NCBI GenBank assembly: GCA_002403855.1
Contig: DHIO01000047.1
Location: forward strand, 1-30,622
Length of the DNA: 30,622 nucleotides
Direction of reading: 5' to 3'
Source of the DNA: Acidimicrobiia bacterium UBA4744
GTDB lineage: Bacteria > Actinomycetota > Acidimicrobiia > Spongiisociales > UBA4744
Shown: piece by piece, positions 15,159 to 23,894 of the stretch
Numbering within the stretch: position 1 is the stretch's first letter
Layout: each line of letters begins with the position of its first letter
Position numbers and translations under genes: made by a program
The notes under the pieces: generated by a model
The model's database searches: none
The model's input: the letters and a program-made list of their open reading frames with translations, nothing else
Told to the model about the DNA's origin: nothing

Positions 15159-16625
15159 GTGCCGGCACGCCCCCTACTGATCGACGGAGCCTTTGAGCCC
15201 GGCTCGGCCGAGCCATTCGTCATCCTCGATCCTGCCACCGGTGCGCCCATCGACTCGGTCGCCGCCGCCTCACCCGACCAGGTCGATACCGCAGTGAACG
15301 CGGCCGTCCGCGCCCAACATCTCTGGTGGGGAGCCTCCCAGCCGGAACGGAGCGCGGCCCTCCATGCGGTGGCCGCCGAGATTCTGCAACGGAAGCAGGA
15401 ACTGGCCGACCTGGTGACTCGGGAGACCGGCCGGCCGTTTTCGCGCAACCTTCTCTACGTGGACATGATCGCGGACCTCTTCCGGCAGTACGCGGAGCTG
15501 GCCCGAGTCCACGGCGGCCGCATCGTTCCGTCCAACGAGTCGGGACAACTGTCGCTGGTCGTGCGGGCTCCCTACGGGGTGGTCGCCACGCTGGTCCCCT
15601 GGAACTATCCCTTGCTCTTGCTCGCCTTCAAGGTGGCACCGGCGCTGGCCACCGGCAACACGACGGTCATCAAGCCGGCCTCGGAGACGACCTTGACGAC
15701 GCTGCTGCTGGCAGAGGTCTTTGCCGCTGCTACCCCGCCCGGCGTCGTCAACGTGCTGGCCGGAAGCGGCCGGACGGTCGGGGAGCAGTTGGTGGGGCAT
15801 CCCCACACCGACCTGGTCGCCTTCACCGGGTCGACCGAGGTCGGCACGCACATCGGGGCGACTTGTGGGCGGATGGCGAAACCGGCTCACCTGGAGCTCG
15901 GCGGTAAGGACCCTGCCATCGTGTTCGACGATGTCGATGCCGACCTGGCCGCCAAGGCCGTAGTGTGGGCGTCGTTCCTCAATGCCGGGCAGGTGTGTAC
16001 CTCAACCGAGCGGGTCTACGTTCACCGCCGGGTTCACGATCAGTTCGTCGATCGGACCGTGCAGCTGGCCTCACAACTACGGGTGGGCGACCCCTTCGAG
16101 TCCCAGACCCAGATCGGGCCGATGCGCAATCAGCGGGGACGGGCCAAAGTGCTGGAGCAGCTGGCGGCTGCCCAGGCCGGGGGCGCCAAGGTGCTGACCG
16201 GTGGAGCCATTCCCGAGGGGTCGGCCGGTTTCTACCTCGAACCGACCGTCGTCATCGATGTCGACCACGGAATGGAACTGATGAAAGAGGAGACTTTTGG
16301 GCCGGTGCTTCCGATCATGGTCTTCGATGATGACGACGAGGCGTTTGCGCTGGCGGCCGATACTCCCTACGGGCTCGGAGCCAGCTGCTATACCCATACT
16401 CCCGACCGGGTCCGGCGGGCGTACGAAGAGATGAGCGTAGGAACCGTGTGGGTGAACGACCCCGTCGTCGACAATCTGGCCGCGCCGTTCGGAGGGATGC
16501 GGGCCAGTGGCAACGCCCGGGAACTCGGTCTGGAGGGTATGGAAGCGTTCACCGCGATGCGGCATGTGCACTGGAACATGCGAATGGAAGACAAACCATG
16601 GTGGTACGGCGAGAATTCTGGTTGA
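15159..16625 (+). CDS. NAD(P)-dependent aldehyde dehydrogenase (second copy)
   Basis: A 488-aa aldehyde dehydrogenase distinct from the one on the other strand. It shows VPWNYPLLLLAFKVAPALATGNTTV in the cofactor-binding part, catalytic E246 in HLELGGKDP and C280 in NAGQVCTSTERV (34 apart), EETFGPVLPI, and a C-terminal PFGGMRASGNARELGLEG. The pattern resembles betaine/aminoaldehyde and related dehydrogenases. The GTG at 15159 gives a normal N-terminus (PARPLLIDGAFEP); the same frame stays open far upstream but there it is only antisense to the other dehydrogenase. With the lysine-6-dehydrogenase-like gene in this unit, 2-aminoadipate 6-semialdehyde is a reasonable substrate guess, not proven. 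Confidence 0.94.
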   Translation: MPARPLLIDGAFEPGSAEPFVILDPATGAPIDSVAAASPDQVDTAVNAAVRAQHLWWGASQPERSAALHAVAAEILQRKQELADLVTRETGRPFSRNLLYVDMIADLFRQYAELARVHGGRIVPSNESGQLSLVVRAPYGVVATLVPWNYPLLLLAFKVAPALATGNTTVIKPASETTLTTLLLAEVFAAATPPGVVNVLAGSGRTVGEQLVGHPHTDLVAFTGSTEVGTHIGATCGRMAKPAHLELGGKDPAIVFDDVDADLAAKAVVWASFLNAGQVCTSTERVYVHRRVHDQFVDRTVQLASQLRVGDPFESQTQIGPMRNQRGRAKVLEQLAAAQAGGAKVLTGGAIPEGSAGFYLEPTVVIDVDHGMELMKEETFGPVLPIMVFDDDDEAFALAADTPYGLGASCYTHTPDRVRRAYEEMSVGTVWVNDPVVDNLAAPFGGMRASGNARELGLEGMEAFTAMRHVHWNMRMEDKPWWYGENSG

Positions 16626-16680
16626 CGTCGCCGAGCGGTGACGGATTCGACCGGCCGGTCGCCCGACGAAAGGGAAGCTG

Positions 16681-17991
16681 ATGGGACTGCAAGGTGAGAA
16701 GACGGCGGAATGGTTCGCACGGGCGAGGGCCAGCTTGGTCAACGGGGTCTCCAGCCAGTTTCGTTACTGGGGCGACGACGACACTCTGGTCATCGAACGA
16801 GGCGAAGGCGCCTATGTCTACGACATGGACGGCAACCGGTACATCGACTACCAGTGCGGATTCGGGCCGGTGGTCCTTGGGCACGGCCATCCGGTGGTCG
16901 CGCAGGCGGTGGCGGAAGCGGCGGCCGCCGGTACGACCTTTGCGATGACGACGGCCCGCGAGGTCGAAGCAGCCGAGAGGTTCCGGACGGCGGTCCCGTG
17001 GGTGGACGCCTTGCGTTTCACCAATACGGGTACCGAGGCAACCATGCACGCCATCCGGCTGGCGCGCGGCTACACCGGCCGTGACGTGATACTCAAATTC
17101 GAAGGGCAATATCACGGCGTCCATGACTACGTGATGTTCTCGACCGCCGGGGCACCTCCCACCGCCCTGGGAGCCCGGTACCGGCCGGTTCCCTGGCAGA
17201 GTTCGTCGGGCATCCCCGATGCCATACGCGCTTTCATCCGTACGTTGCCGTTCAACGATCTCGATCTGGTCGAACGACTCTTCCGCAGTGAAGGCCATTC
17301 CATAGCCGCCATCATCGTCGAGCCGATGCTGGGCAACGCCTTCGGGATCATGCCGGAGGACGGATACCTCGAGGGTTTGCGAAGGATATGCGACGAGTAC
17401 GGCACCGTCCTCATTTTCGACGAGGTGAAGACCGGGTTCCGTATTGCTCTCGGCGGCGCTCAGGAGCAGTTCGGCGTCACTCCCGACCTCGGCACCTTCG
17501 CCAAGTCGATGGGCAACGGGTTCCCGGTGGCGGCGATCGCCGGGCGCGGTGAGGTGATCGAGGCGTGGGGCAAGGGCGGGATCGCCCAGGCCGGCACCTA
17601 CTCGGGGAACGGGGTGGCGGTGGCCGCCGCTTCTGCCACGATCGACGTTCTATCGACCGGGGAACCCTACGCGCGGATGGAGAAACTGGGAACCACGCTG
17701 ATGGAGGGATTGGGCAGGATCTGTGCCGACCGGGGGGTTACCGCCCACCTCGTTGGTGTTCCTTCTATGTTCGCACCCGTGTTCAGCGAGGAACCGCCCA
17801 GGGACTTCCGCGATGCCGCCCACCACAACGAAGAGTTGTATGAGGAGGTTGTCGCAGGGATGATCCATCGGGGGGTGATGCCCGTCGACGATGCTCTGGA
17901 GCCATGGTTCTTGTGCGCGGCGCTGTCGGATGAGGATGTTGCGACGACGCTGGCTGCCTTCGACGAGGCTCTCGCCGAGGCGACCGGCTAG
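16681..17991 (+). CDS. Class III aminotransferase (glutamate-1-semialdehyde aminomutase-like)
   Basis: A PLP enzyme of 436 aa related to glutamate-1-semialdehyde aminomutase. Landmarks are the N-terminal DMDGNRYIDY followed by LGHGHPVV, phosphate-binding FTNTGTEATMHAIRLARG, FEGQYHGVHD, D247 in IFDEVKTGFR and K275 in GTFAKSMGNGFPVAAIAG. True aminomutases usually read GKIIGGGxPVGA around the lysine, so this is more likely a catabolic aminotransferase than a haem-pathway enzyme. AAAGGGAAG precedes the ATG. It lies 55 nt after the aldehyde dehydrogenase and 14 nt before the dehydrogenase-like gene, so the three are likely one operon. Confidence 0.92.
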   Translation: MGLQGEKTAEWFARARASLVNGVSSQFRYWGDDDTLVIERGEGAYVYDMDGNRYIDYQCGFGPVVLGHGHPVVAQAVAEAAAAGTTFAMTTAREVEAAERFRTAVPWVDALRFTNTGTEATMHAIRLARGYTGRDVILKFEGQYHGVHDYVMFSTAGAPPTALGARYRPVPWQSSSGIPDAIRAFIRTLPFNDLDLVERLFRSEGHSIAAIIVEPMLGNAFGIMPEDGYLEGLRRICDEYGTVLIFDEVKTGFRIALGGAQEQFGVTPDLGTFAKSMGNGFPVAAIAGRGEVIEAWGKGGIAQAGTYSGNGVAVAAASATIDVLSTGEPYARMEKLGTTLMEGLGRICADRGVTAHLVGVPSMFAPVFSEEPPRDFRDAAHHNEELYEEVVAGMIHRGVMPVDDALEPWFLCAALSDEDVATTLAAFDEALAEATG

Positions 17992-18005
17992 AGAGGCCGA
18001 GAATC

Positions 18006-19172
18006 ATGCGAGTTGCGCTCTTGGGAGGGGGAATCATCGGTGCGGTCGTCGCGAGGGATCTGGCCACCTGGGACCAACCGGAGGAGCTGATCGTCGGCGA
18101 CCTCGACGGTTCCCGGGCCCGGGAGGTCGCCGGAGAACACGGGTACGAGCACGCGGCCGTCGACATACGTGATCGCGAATCTCTCGATTCGTTCCTACTG
18201 GGTGCCGACGTGGTGATCAACGCGGCCCAATACCAATTCAACCTCCCGGTGATGGAAGGTGCGCTCCGGGTCGGGGCGCACTACGCGGATCTGGGGGGCC
18301 TCTTCTACACGACCCGAAGGCAGCTCGAGTTGGACCAGCGTTTTCGGGACGCCGGCCTGACCGCCGTGCTCGGCATCGGGTCATGTCCCGGAATTGCCAA
18401 TGTCCACGCCGGGGACCTGGCTCAGCGGCTCGACTCCGTCGAATCCATTCGGATCTTCAATGGGTCGACCGTCGACCCCACCGACTCGCTGCGATGGCCC
18501 TATTCGCTCTGGACGATTCTCGACGAGATCACCGAGCGGCCCATGGTTTTTCGCGACGGCGCCTTCATCGATGTGGACCCCCTGTCCGAAGAGGAGATGT
18601 TCCACTTCCGGGAACCGATCGGCTACACGAACACCCACCTGTCGCTGCATTCCGAGGTGGCCACCATTCCTCTCAGCCTGGCCGCCAAGGGGATCCGGCG
18701 TTGTGAGTTCAAGATCGGGTTCTTCGGGTTCTCGGAAGCGGCATTGCGGAAGCTGCAGTTCCTCGCCTCGCTCGGACTGGCCTCGACGGAGCCGCGCCGG
18801 GTGGGCCGGGTCGAGGGCGTCATCCCCCGGCAGCTGCTGGTCGACCTGCTGGAGGAAATGCCGCACACCCTTCCCCAACACGAGGGCTTCAAGGACATTG
18901 CCACCATCGCCGAGGGAACTCGGGACGGCACTCCTGCCCGGTTCCGGCTCGACACGACCGCCTGGCCGTCCGCAGAGCTGAAGGTCAAAGGGGGGACGGT
19001 GGTGGTCGGTTCGCCGGCGGCGATCACCGGGCGGTGGCTCGGCTCCAAAGAGCTGAACGATCCGGGGGTTCATCCGCCGGAAGCGGTGATCCCGCCCCAG
19101 TCTTTCTACGCCGAACTGGCCAAGCGGGGGGTGAGCACCACCCTCACCGAGGAGTTCCAGCTGGCAGGTTGA
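18006..19172 (+). CDS. Saccharopine dehydrogenase-fold protein, lysine 6-dehydrogenase-like
   Basis: A 388-aa NAD(P) oxidoreductase. The N-terminal Rossmann motif is LLGGGIIGAVVARDL (G7, G9, G12), followed by GDLDGSRAREVA for the nucleotide ribose, ADVVINAAQYQFNLPVMEGAL and GAHYADLGG. The middle reads GIGSCPGIANVHAG, and the end GVHPPEAVIPPQSFYAELAKRGV. Order, length and the closing PPE.V.P...Y..E..KRGV closely resemble the L-lysine 6-dehydrogenase of Geobacillus as I remember it, which deaminates lysine to allysine. It differs from true saccharopine reductases by lacking a long substrate domain. With a neighbouring aldehyde dehydrogenase and aminotransferase, lysine or a related diamino acid is a plausible substrate. 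Confidence 0.8.
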   Translation: MRVALLGGGIIGAVVARDLATWDQPEELIVGDLDGSRAREVAGEHGYEHAAVDIRDRESLDSFLLGADVVINAAQYQFNLPVMEGALRVGAHYADLGGLFYTTRRQLELDQRFRDAGLTAVLGIGSCPGIANVHAGDLAQRLDSVESIRIFNGSTVDPTDSLRWPYSLWTILDEITERPMVFRDGAFIDVDPLSEEEMFHFREPIGYTNTHLSLHSEVATIPLSLAAKGIRRCEFKIGFFGFSEAALRKLQFLASLGLASTEPRRVGRVEGVIPRQLLVDLLEEMPHTLPQHEGFKDIATIAEGTRDGTPARFRLDTTAWPSAELKVKGGTVVVGSPAAITGRWLGSKELNDPGVHPPEAVIPPQSFYAELAKRGVSTTLTEEFQLAG

Positions 19173-19256
19173 GTCGGGTCCCGAGCGGCCCAACCGCACC
19201 GTCGATGGACACCTGCCGCCTCCGGTAATTTGGCTTCGTGTTGTCGGCGGTGCGCC

Positions 19257-19262
19257 TATCGT
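19257..19262 (+). promoter_or_regulatory. -10 box of probable leaderless promoter
   Basis: TATCGT is followed by exactly 6 nt and then the ATG at 19269, the TANNNT-N6-ATG arrangement typical of leaderless actinobacterial genes. No ribosome site is present upstream of the ATG, which agrees. Confidence 0.5.
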
Positions 19263-19268
19263 GGCTCC

Positions 19269-20486
19269 ATGCCGCACCCCATCCGCCCCATTGTTCCCGA
19301 CGAACTGCCTGCCTTCTCGCAGGTCTGGGAGCGCGCCTTCAACTTCGACGCCAAAGAGGTTGAGCTCGAGGAGATCAAAAAGACCTTCGAGTTCGATCGT
19401 TCGATTGCGGTGATGGATGGGGATCAGTTCGTGGGGACCGGGGGTGCCTATTCATTCGATCTGACGACGCCGGGAGGGCACGTTCCGACCGGCGGTCTGA
19501 CCGCCATCGCCGTAGTGCCCACTCACCGGCGGCAGGGCATCCTCACCCAGATGCTTCGCTACCACTTCGACGAGGTCCGGGCCCGGGAGGAGCCGCTCTC
19601 GGTGCTGCGCGCCTCCGAGAGTCTCATCTACAGCCGGTACGGATACGGAGCGGCCACTATCGACGCAAGCTATGAGATCGATCGGCGCCATACCGGCTTT
19701 GGAGCCGAGCGTCCGACGCCGGGGAGGGTACGGATGGCCGGCAAGGAGGAAGCTCGCAAGATCCTCCCGGGCGTCTACGCAAGCCTGGGCCACACCTGGC
19801 CCGGGTTCCTGAGTCGCACCGAAGCCGAGTGGGATTTCGGGCTCCTGGACCTGGAGCACTGGCGGGACGGCCTGACGGCCAATCGCTTCGCCATCTACGA
19901 GGAGGAGAGTGAAGCGCTCGGCTACGTGCGGTACCGGGTACGGAACAAATGGGAACAGGGACATGCAGTCGGAGAGCTCCTGGCGGAGGAGTTGATGGCT
20001 TCGACTCCCGGGGCGGAGGCTGCCCTGTGGAGCTACGTGTTCTCCGTGGACCTCATTCAGACCATCAAGGCCGAACTGCGGCCCGTCGAAACGTTGTTGT
20101 CGGTTCTGCTGGCCGACCCGCGTCGCATGAAGGTCAGACAGGGAGATGGTCTCTGGGCGCGCCTCCTCGATGTGCCGGCTGCGCTGGTAGGCCGCCGGTA
20201 CGCAATCGAAGGGCGGCTGGTGTTTGAGGTCGTCGATGAGTTCTTGCCCGAGGCAGGGGGGACCTTCGAATTGGTCGGTGGACCGGATGGAGCGGAGTGT
20301 CGCCGTTCGACGGCGGAGCCACAGTTGACCGTCGACATGGCCGGTCTGAGTGCTCGCTATCTCGGGGAGGGCAGTTTCCGGCTGCTGAGCGAAGCGGGTC
20401 GGGTTGTCGGAGACCTCGACGCATTGCGACGAGCGGATCTGATGTTCGGATGGCACCGCCGTCCCTGGTGCCCGCACCACTTCTAG
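19269..20486 (+). CDS. Eis-family GNAT acetyltransferase with SCP2-like domain
   Basis: Eis proteins are hexameric acetyltransferases that modify amines, including aminoglycosides in mycobacteria. This 405-aa protein starts with a GNAT domain containing the acetyl-CoA loop AVVPTHRRQGILTQML (81-96). The catalytic Tyr falls at Y126 in YSRYGYGAAT, the same number as in M. tuberculosis Eis, and the protein ends in Phe (HHF), whose carboxylate serves as base in that enzyme. A second GNAT-like part and a C-terminal sterol-carrier-like domain (about 290-405) follow. The ATG at 19269 is preferred over one at 19230 because a -10 box lies 6 nt upstream and the conserved domain starts there. Substrate unknown; no other resistance gene is nearby. 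Confidence 0.9.
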   Translation: MPHPIRPIVPDELPAFSQVWERAFNFDAKEVELEEIKKTFEFDRSIAVMDGDQFVGTGGAYSFDLTTPGGHVPTGGLTAIAVVPTHRRQGILTQMLRYHFDEVRAREEPLSVLRASESLIYSRYGYGAATIDASYEIDRRHTGFGAERPTPGRVRMAGKEEARKILPGVYASLGHTWPGFLSRTEAEWDFGLLDLEHWRDGLTANRFAIYEEESEALGYVRYRVRNKWEQGHAVGELLAEELMASTPGAEAALWSYVFSVDLIQTIKAELRPVETLLSVLLADPRRMKVRQGDGLWARLLDVPAALVGRRYAIEGRLVFEVVDEFLPEAGGTFELVGGPDGAECRRSTAEPQLTVDMAGLSARYLGEGSFRLLSEAGRVVGDLDALRRADLMFGWHRRPWCPHHF

Positions 20487-20892
20487 GCCGACGGAGTCTG
20501 CTCAGCTGCCTCTCGCTTCAAGCACTAGGTATCGAGCCGGCGCCCGGCACAAAGTCTTGTTGCCTCAGTCGAGCCTCTGCCGGTGAACGTTGAACAGCGC
20601 TAACCGCCGTCTCGGGCATGCGCCCGAGCCCACCGGCCTGCAACGGGAACCGGAACCAGGCACCAGTCCGGGTCGGGCGCCGTTCTTTCGAGGCGCACCG
20701 ACCTCGACAAAGACCTCTTCCGAAACCGGGTACCGATCACTGCTTCCACTCCCCTGCGCTTTCTCGGCGGGAGCGGCGGCGAGCGGGATGCAGACCCCGG
20801 CCACCAGGCCCCTCCCGAAGAACCGCGTCCGGTCGCTTTGGCGGCCGTTCCTTCCTTCCGCAGCTCGAGAGAACCGCAGCTATCTTGGCCCC
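20487..20892. other. 406-nt intergenic region without recognisable gene
   Basis: Reading frames on both strands here show no family motif and biased composition. One perfect 7-bp hairpin, CTCGGGC-ATGC-GCCCGAG, lies at 20611-20628, without a T-run behind it. The last 12 nt contain the probable -10 of the next gene. A 101-codon in-frame extension of the next gene reaches 20590 but looks non-coding. Confidence 0.6.
20881..20886 (+). promoter_or_regulatory. -10 box of probable leaderless promoter
   Basis: TATCTT is followed by exactly 6 nt and the ATG at 20893, the same layout as for the Eis-like gene and plsY. No ribosome site is visible. Confidence 0.5.
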
Positions 20893-22512
20893 ATGGCCAA
20901 GATCCACGGCGGGCAGATCATCGCCCGGTCGCTCCGGCACGAAGGTGTCGACACCCTCTTCACACTCACCGGAGGACACATTGTCGCGATCCTCGACGGA
21001 TGCGTGCAGGAAGGGATCCGCGTGGTCGACGTGCGTCATGAGCAAGCGGCCATTCACGCTGCCGAGGCATACTCGCGGCTCACCGGAAAGCTCGGGGTAG
21101 CGGCAGTTACCGCCGGCCCGGGGGTCACCGACGCGGTCACCGGGGTCGCCACCGCCTGGTTCTCCGCCACTCCGGTGTTGCTACTCGGCGGCCGCCACTT
21201 CGTCCGCCAGGAGCAGAAGGGCGGACTCCAGGAGATGGATCATCCGCAGCTCTTCCGTTCCATCACTACCTGGGCGGCCACCGCCTGGGAGACGGACCGC
21301 CTGGCCGACTACATCGCGACGGCCGCCCGCCGCGCCTTCGCCGGTCGGGGAGCGCCGGTGTTCTTGGACGTTCCGATGGACGTCCAGTTCGACATGGTCG
21401 AGGAGTCGACCATCGCCTGGCCCGAAGGCCACCGGCCGACCCCACCCGGCGTCTCGGCGGATGATGTTGCCGCAGTTGCTGCAATGCTTGCCCGGTCCGA
21501 ACGACCGGTGGTGTTCGCCGGCGGAGGGCTTCGCCGACAAAGCCAGTTGCGGAAGTTCGCCGACTTGCTCCAGGCGCCGGCATTCCTCAACGACAATGCC
21601 CGGGGGGCGCTCCCGCACGGGCACCGGCTTCTGGGTAACCGCCGTCGTTCGATGGCCTTCGCCGGCGCCGACCTGGTTCTGGCGCTCGGCGTGGATTGGG
21701 ACTTCCGAACGGGATACGGACAGAAGATCAACCCGGAGGCACACGTCGTGCAGGTCGACGCCGATCCCACCAAGGTGGGCTGGAACCGGCCCGCCCACAC
21801 GGCCCTTACCGCAGATCCGGCCCGCTTCCTCGCCCAGCTGAATGAGGCTTCCGACGAGTTCGCCACTACCGACCCGTCGCCCTGGACGAGGAGCATCATG
21901 GAGGCGGAAGCCGAGGCTCAGGCTCGGGCCGAGCAGGAAGCCGCATCGGACGCCTCGCCGGTGCACCCAGAGCGCTTTGCGAAAGAAGTGACCTCCTTCT
22001 TGGCCGGCTCGATCGTTTCGCTGGACGGCGGGGACATCGTCTCAACTACGGCCAAATGGCTGCAGCCGGCCGATCAGGGCGACGTGCTGACCGCCGGCGC
22101 CTTCGGTACCCTCGGCACCGGGGCGCCGTACGCTCTGGCCGCTCAGGTCGTCCATCCCGAGAGGCGTGTTTCGATCGTCTACGGCGACGGCGCGTTCGGC
22201 TTCAACGGCATGGAGTTCGACACGTTCATCAGACTGGGCATGCCGGTGATCGGGGTGATCGGCAACGACGGCGCCTGGAACAACATCAAGACCTTTCATC
22301 GTGCTTTCTACCCCGACCGCCTCGTCGCGACCGACCTGGGAATACGCCCCTATCACGCGATGGTCGAAGGCCTGGGCGGCCACGGAGAGTTCGTCGACCG
22401 ACCGGACCAGATCCGCCCGGCGCTGGAGCGAGCCGCCGAGAGCGGAAAGCCGGCGCTGGTCAATGTGCATATCGCCGAAACGATGCGGGCCAGCTCCAAC
22501 TACGCGCAGTGA
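20893..22512 (+). CDS. ThDP-dependent enzyme, acetolactate synthase / 2-hydroxyacyl-CoA lyase-like
   Basis: A 539-aa thiamine-diphosphate enzyme with the three-domain layout of the acetolactate synthase family. The N-terminal PYR domain has the catalytic glutamate E50 in VRHEQAAIHAAEAYSRLTG. GPGVTDAVTGVATAW and GGLQEMDHPQLF follow. The central domain (about 190-320) includes RPVVFAGGGLRRQ, and the C-terminal PP domain has the ThDP/Mg motif GDGAFGFNGMEF...GNDGAWNN. The QEMD segment and the lack of an acetolactate-synthase small subunit nearby make an oxalyl-CoA decarboxylase or 2-hydroxyacyl-CoA lyase-like role as likely as acetolactate synthesis. The ATG at 20893 is set by the -10 box 6 nt upstream. 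The stop is 4 nt from that of convergent uppP. Confidence 0.85.
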   Translation: MAKIHGGQIIARSLRHEGVDTLFTLTGGHIVAILDGCVQEGIRVVDVRHEQAAIHAAEAYSRLTGKLGVAAVTAGPGVTDAVTGVATAWFSATPVLLLGGRHFVRQEQKGGLQEMDHPQLFRSITTWAATAWETDRLADYIATAARRAFAGRGAPVFLDVPMDVQFDMVEESTIAWPEGHRPTPPGVSADDVAAVAAMLARSERPVVFAGGGLRRQSQLRKFADLLQAPAFLNDNARGALPHGHRLLGNRRRSMAFAGADLVLALGVDWDFRTGYGQKINPEAHVVQVDADPTKVGWNRPAHTALTADPARFLAQLNEASDEFATTDPSPWTRSIMEAEAEAQARAEQEAASDASPVHPERFAKEVTSFLAGSIVSLDGGDIVSTTAKWLQPADQGDVLTAGAFGTLGTGAPYALAAQVVHPERRVSIVYGDGAFGFNGMEFDTFIRLGMPVIGVIGNDGAWNNIKTFHRAFYPDRLVATDLGIRPYHAMVEGLGGHGEFVDRPDQIRPALERAAESGKPALVNVHIAETMRASSNYAQ

Positions 22513-22516
22513 GTTC

Positions 22517-23275
22517 TCACAACAGGATCAGGGCGAGAATCCCGACCGTGAAGCAGTAGACCGCAAACGGTCGGAGTCCGATCCGTACCAGCGTCCGGAT
22601 CAGGAAGGCAATTGCCAGATATCCCGAAACGGCGGCAACCAGGACGCCCACCCACAACTCGGCGGTTATCCCGCCTTCGCCGGCCAGTTGGACGGCTTCG
22701 ATGATGCCGCCCCCGGCGATGGCCGGGATTGCCAGCAGGAACGAGAACCGGGCGGACTGCTCCGAAGAGAGACCACGTCCAAGGGAGGCGGTGATCGTCA
22801 TCCCGGAGCGGGAAATCCCCGGCAGCAGCGCTGTGGCTTGGGCAAGACCGACCAGCACGGCATCTTTTACCGTGGCCTGTTCCACAGTCTTGTGTCTGCG
22901 AACGATGAACCCCGACACGACCAGCACGGCGCCGGTCACCAGGAGGGCGATGGCCACGGCGGTCACGGATTCCTGGAAGAGCTCGAGTTGCCGCTCCAGC
23001 AGGATTCCGATGGTGGCCGGGACGGTGCCGACGATCAGCAACAGGAGCACGTGGCGAGCCTCCGGGTCCCGGCGGAAGTGGGTCATCTTCATGAGATCTT
23101 TGCGGTAGTAGACCAACACTGCCGCCAGGGTTCCGAGATGGAGAAGCGCCGACGTGGCCAGGTCGGGCGGTTCAACGCCGAGGAAGGCAGGTACGAGGAC
23201 CAGGTGTCCGGACGAAGAAATCGGGAGGAATTCAGTCAGGCCCTGGACCAGTCCCCACAGCATCGCGTCGAGCAT
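22517..23275 (-). CDS. uppP: Undecaprenyl-diphosphatase
   Basis: UppP (BacA) dephosphorylates undecaprenyl diphosphate to recycle the lipid carrier for cell-wall synthesis. This 252-aa polytopic membrane protein has both family signatures: QGLTEFLPISSSGHLVL near the N-terminus, whose Glu, Ser and His line the active site, and PGISRSGMTITASL at about 160-175. About seven to eight hydrophobic segments follow the family topology, and the length is slightly shorter than the usual 265-275. It lies 10 nt after the SAF-domain gene. A TAACCT box 7 nt before the ATG, overlapping the upstream stop, may add an internal leaderless promoter. It is the last gene of the minus-strand unit. Confidence 0.96.
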   Translation of the reverse strand: MLDAMLWGLVQGLTEFLPISSSGHLVLVPAFLGVEPPDLATSALLHLGTLAAVLVYYRKDLMKMTHFRRDPEARHVLLLLIVGTVPATIGILLERQLELFQESVTAVAIALLVTGAVLVVSGFIVRRHKTVEQATVKDAVLVGLAQATALLPGISRSGMTITASLGRGLSSEQSARFSFLLAIPAIAGGGIIEAVQLAGEGGITAELWVGVLVAAVSGYLAIAFLIRTLVRIGLRPFAVYCFTVGILALILL

Positions 23276-23285
23276 CGGCGGCAGG

Positions 23286-23894
23286 TTAGCCAGGTTCCGT
23301 CCCCAGAATCGCCGACACCCTCCCGTCGGCGATGGCGGCGGCCGTGACGGTGGCGAGGTCGCCGGACACCGCCACCAGCCCCGGCTCCGGTTCGATGGCG
23401 AGAGGATCCTGGTCGACGGGGGGTGGGACGATCACCAGCCCCTCCACCCGCAACGGATCCTCGCCGGGCGAGAGGGGAAGCAAGATCAGCCAAACGCTCT
23501 GACCCGGCAAGGCTCCCTGGGGAAGGTGTACCTCCATGGTCCACCAGCCCTCCGGGGTCGGTACCCGTTCGGAGGAGAGGGTGGAGGGAAGCAGAGGCTC
23601 GCCGGCCGATACCGGTCGGAGGACGAGTCCCCGAGGGTCGTCGACGGGCGGAAGCAATCCGGCCGGGACGGATCGCCACTCCATCATCGTGTCGTCGAGA
23701 GCGGTGCCGGCGGCGAGATCGACGGTCGCGAAAGGCCGGAGCACCGTGGTATCCGGCCGCAGATCCAACCATGCGGCGGCGATGACGAGAAGGGCGGCGG
23801 CGGCCCACCGGAGATAGGGGGGACGCCGAAACCAGTACACGGAGGCACCGTATCTTGTCGGGCTTGTGGTGGGAAGGGATTCGTGGGCCCTCAA
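23286..23894 (-). CDS. SAF-domain membrane-anchored protein
   Basis: A protein of up to 202 aa with one transmembrane helix (about 28-45, YLRWAAAALLVIAAAWL) followed by an extracytoplasmic SAF domain: VLRPFATVDLAAGTALDD, WRSVPAGLLPPVDDPRGLVLRPVSAGEPLL. SAF domains occur in CpaB/RcpC pilus-assembly proteins and antifreeze-like enzymes; this form is common in actinobacteria, without a proven function. A TTG start at 23894 overlaps the upstream stop as TTGA, like several other junctions here; a GTG at 23840 just before the helix (YWFRRPPYLRW) is an alternative, and neither has a strong ribosome site. A pilus role is not supported by neighbours. Confidence 0.75.
   Translation of the reverse strand: MRAHESLPTTSPTRYGASVYWFRRPPYLRWAAAALLVIAAAWLDLRPDTTVLRPFATVDLAAGTALDDTMMEWRSVPAGLLPPVDDPRGLVLRPVSAGEPLLPSTLSSERVPTPEGWWTMEVHLPQGALPGQSVWLILLPLSPGEDPLRVEGLVIVPPPVDQDPLAIEPEPGLVAVSGDLATVTAAAIADGRVSAILGTEPG

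Noticed and set aside
13581..16625. A single open frame of about 1014 codons on the plus strand
   Set aside because: Its first half is antisense to the aldehyde dehydrogenase at 13620-15059 and shows no motif; only the part from 15159 is a real gene.
20590..20892. N-terminal extension of the ThDP enzyme by 101 residues
   Set aside because: The extension has no family similarity, is Arg/Pro-rich like non-coding GC-rich DNA, and the conserved domain starts at 20893 next to a -10 box.
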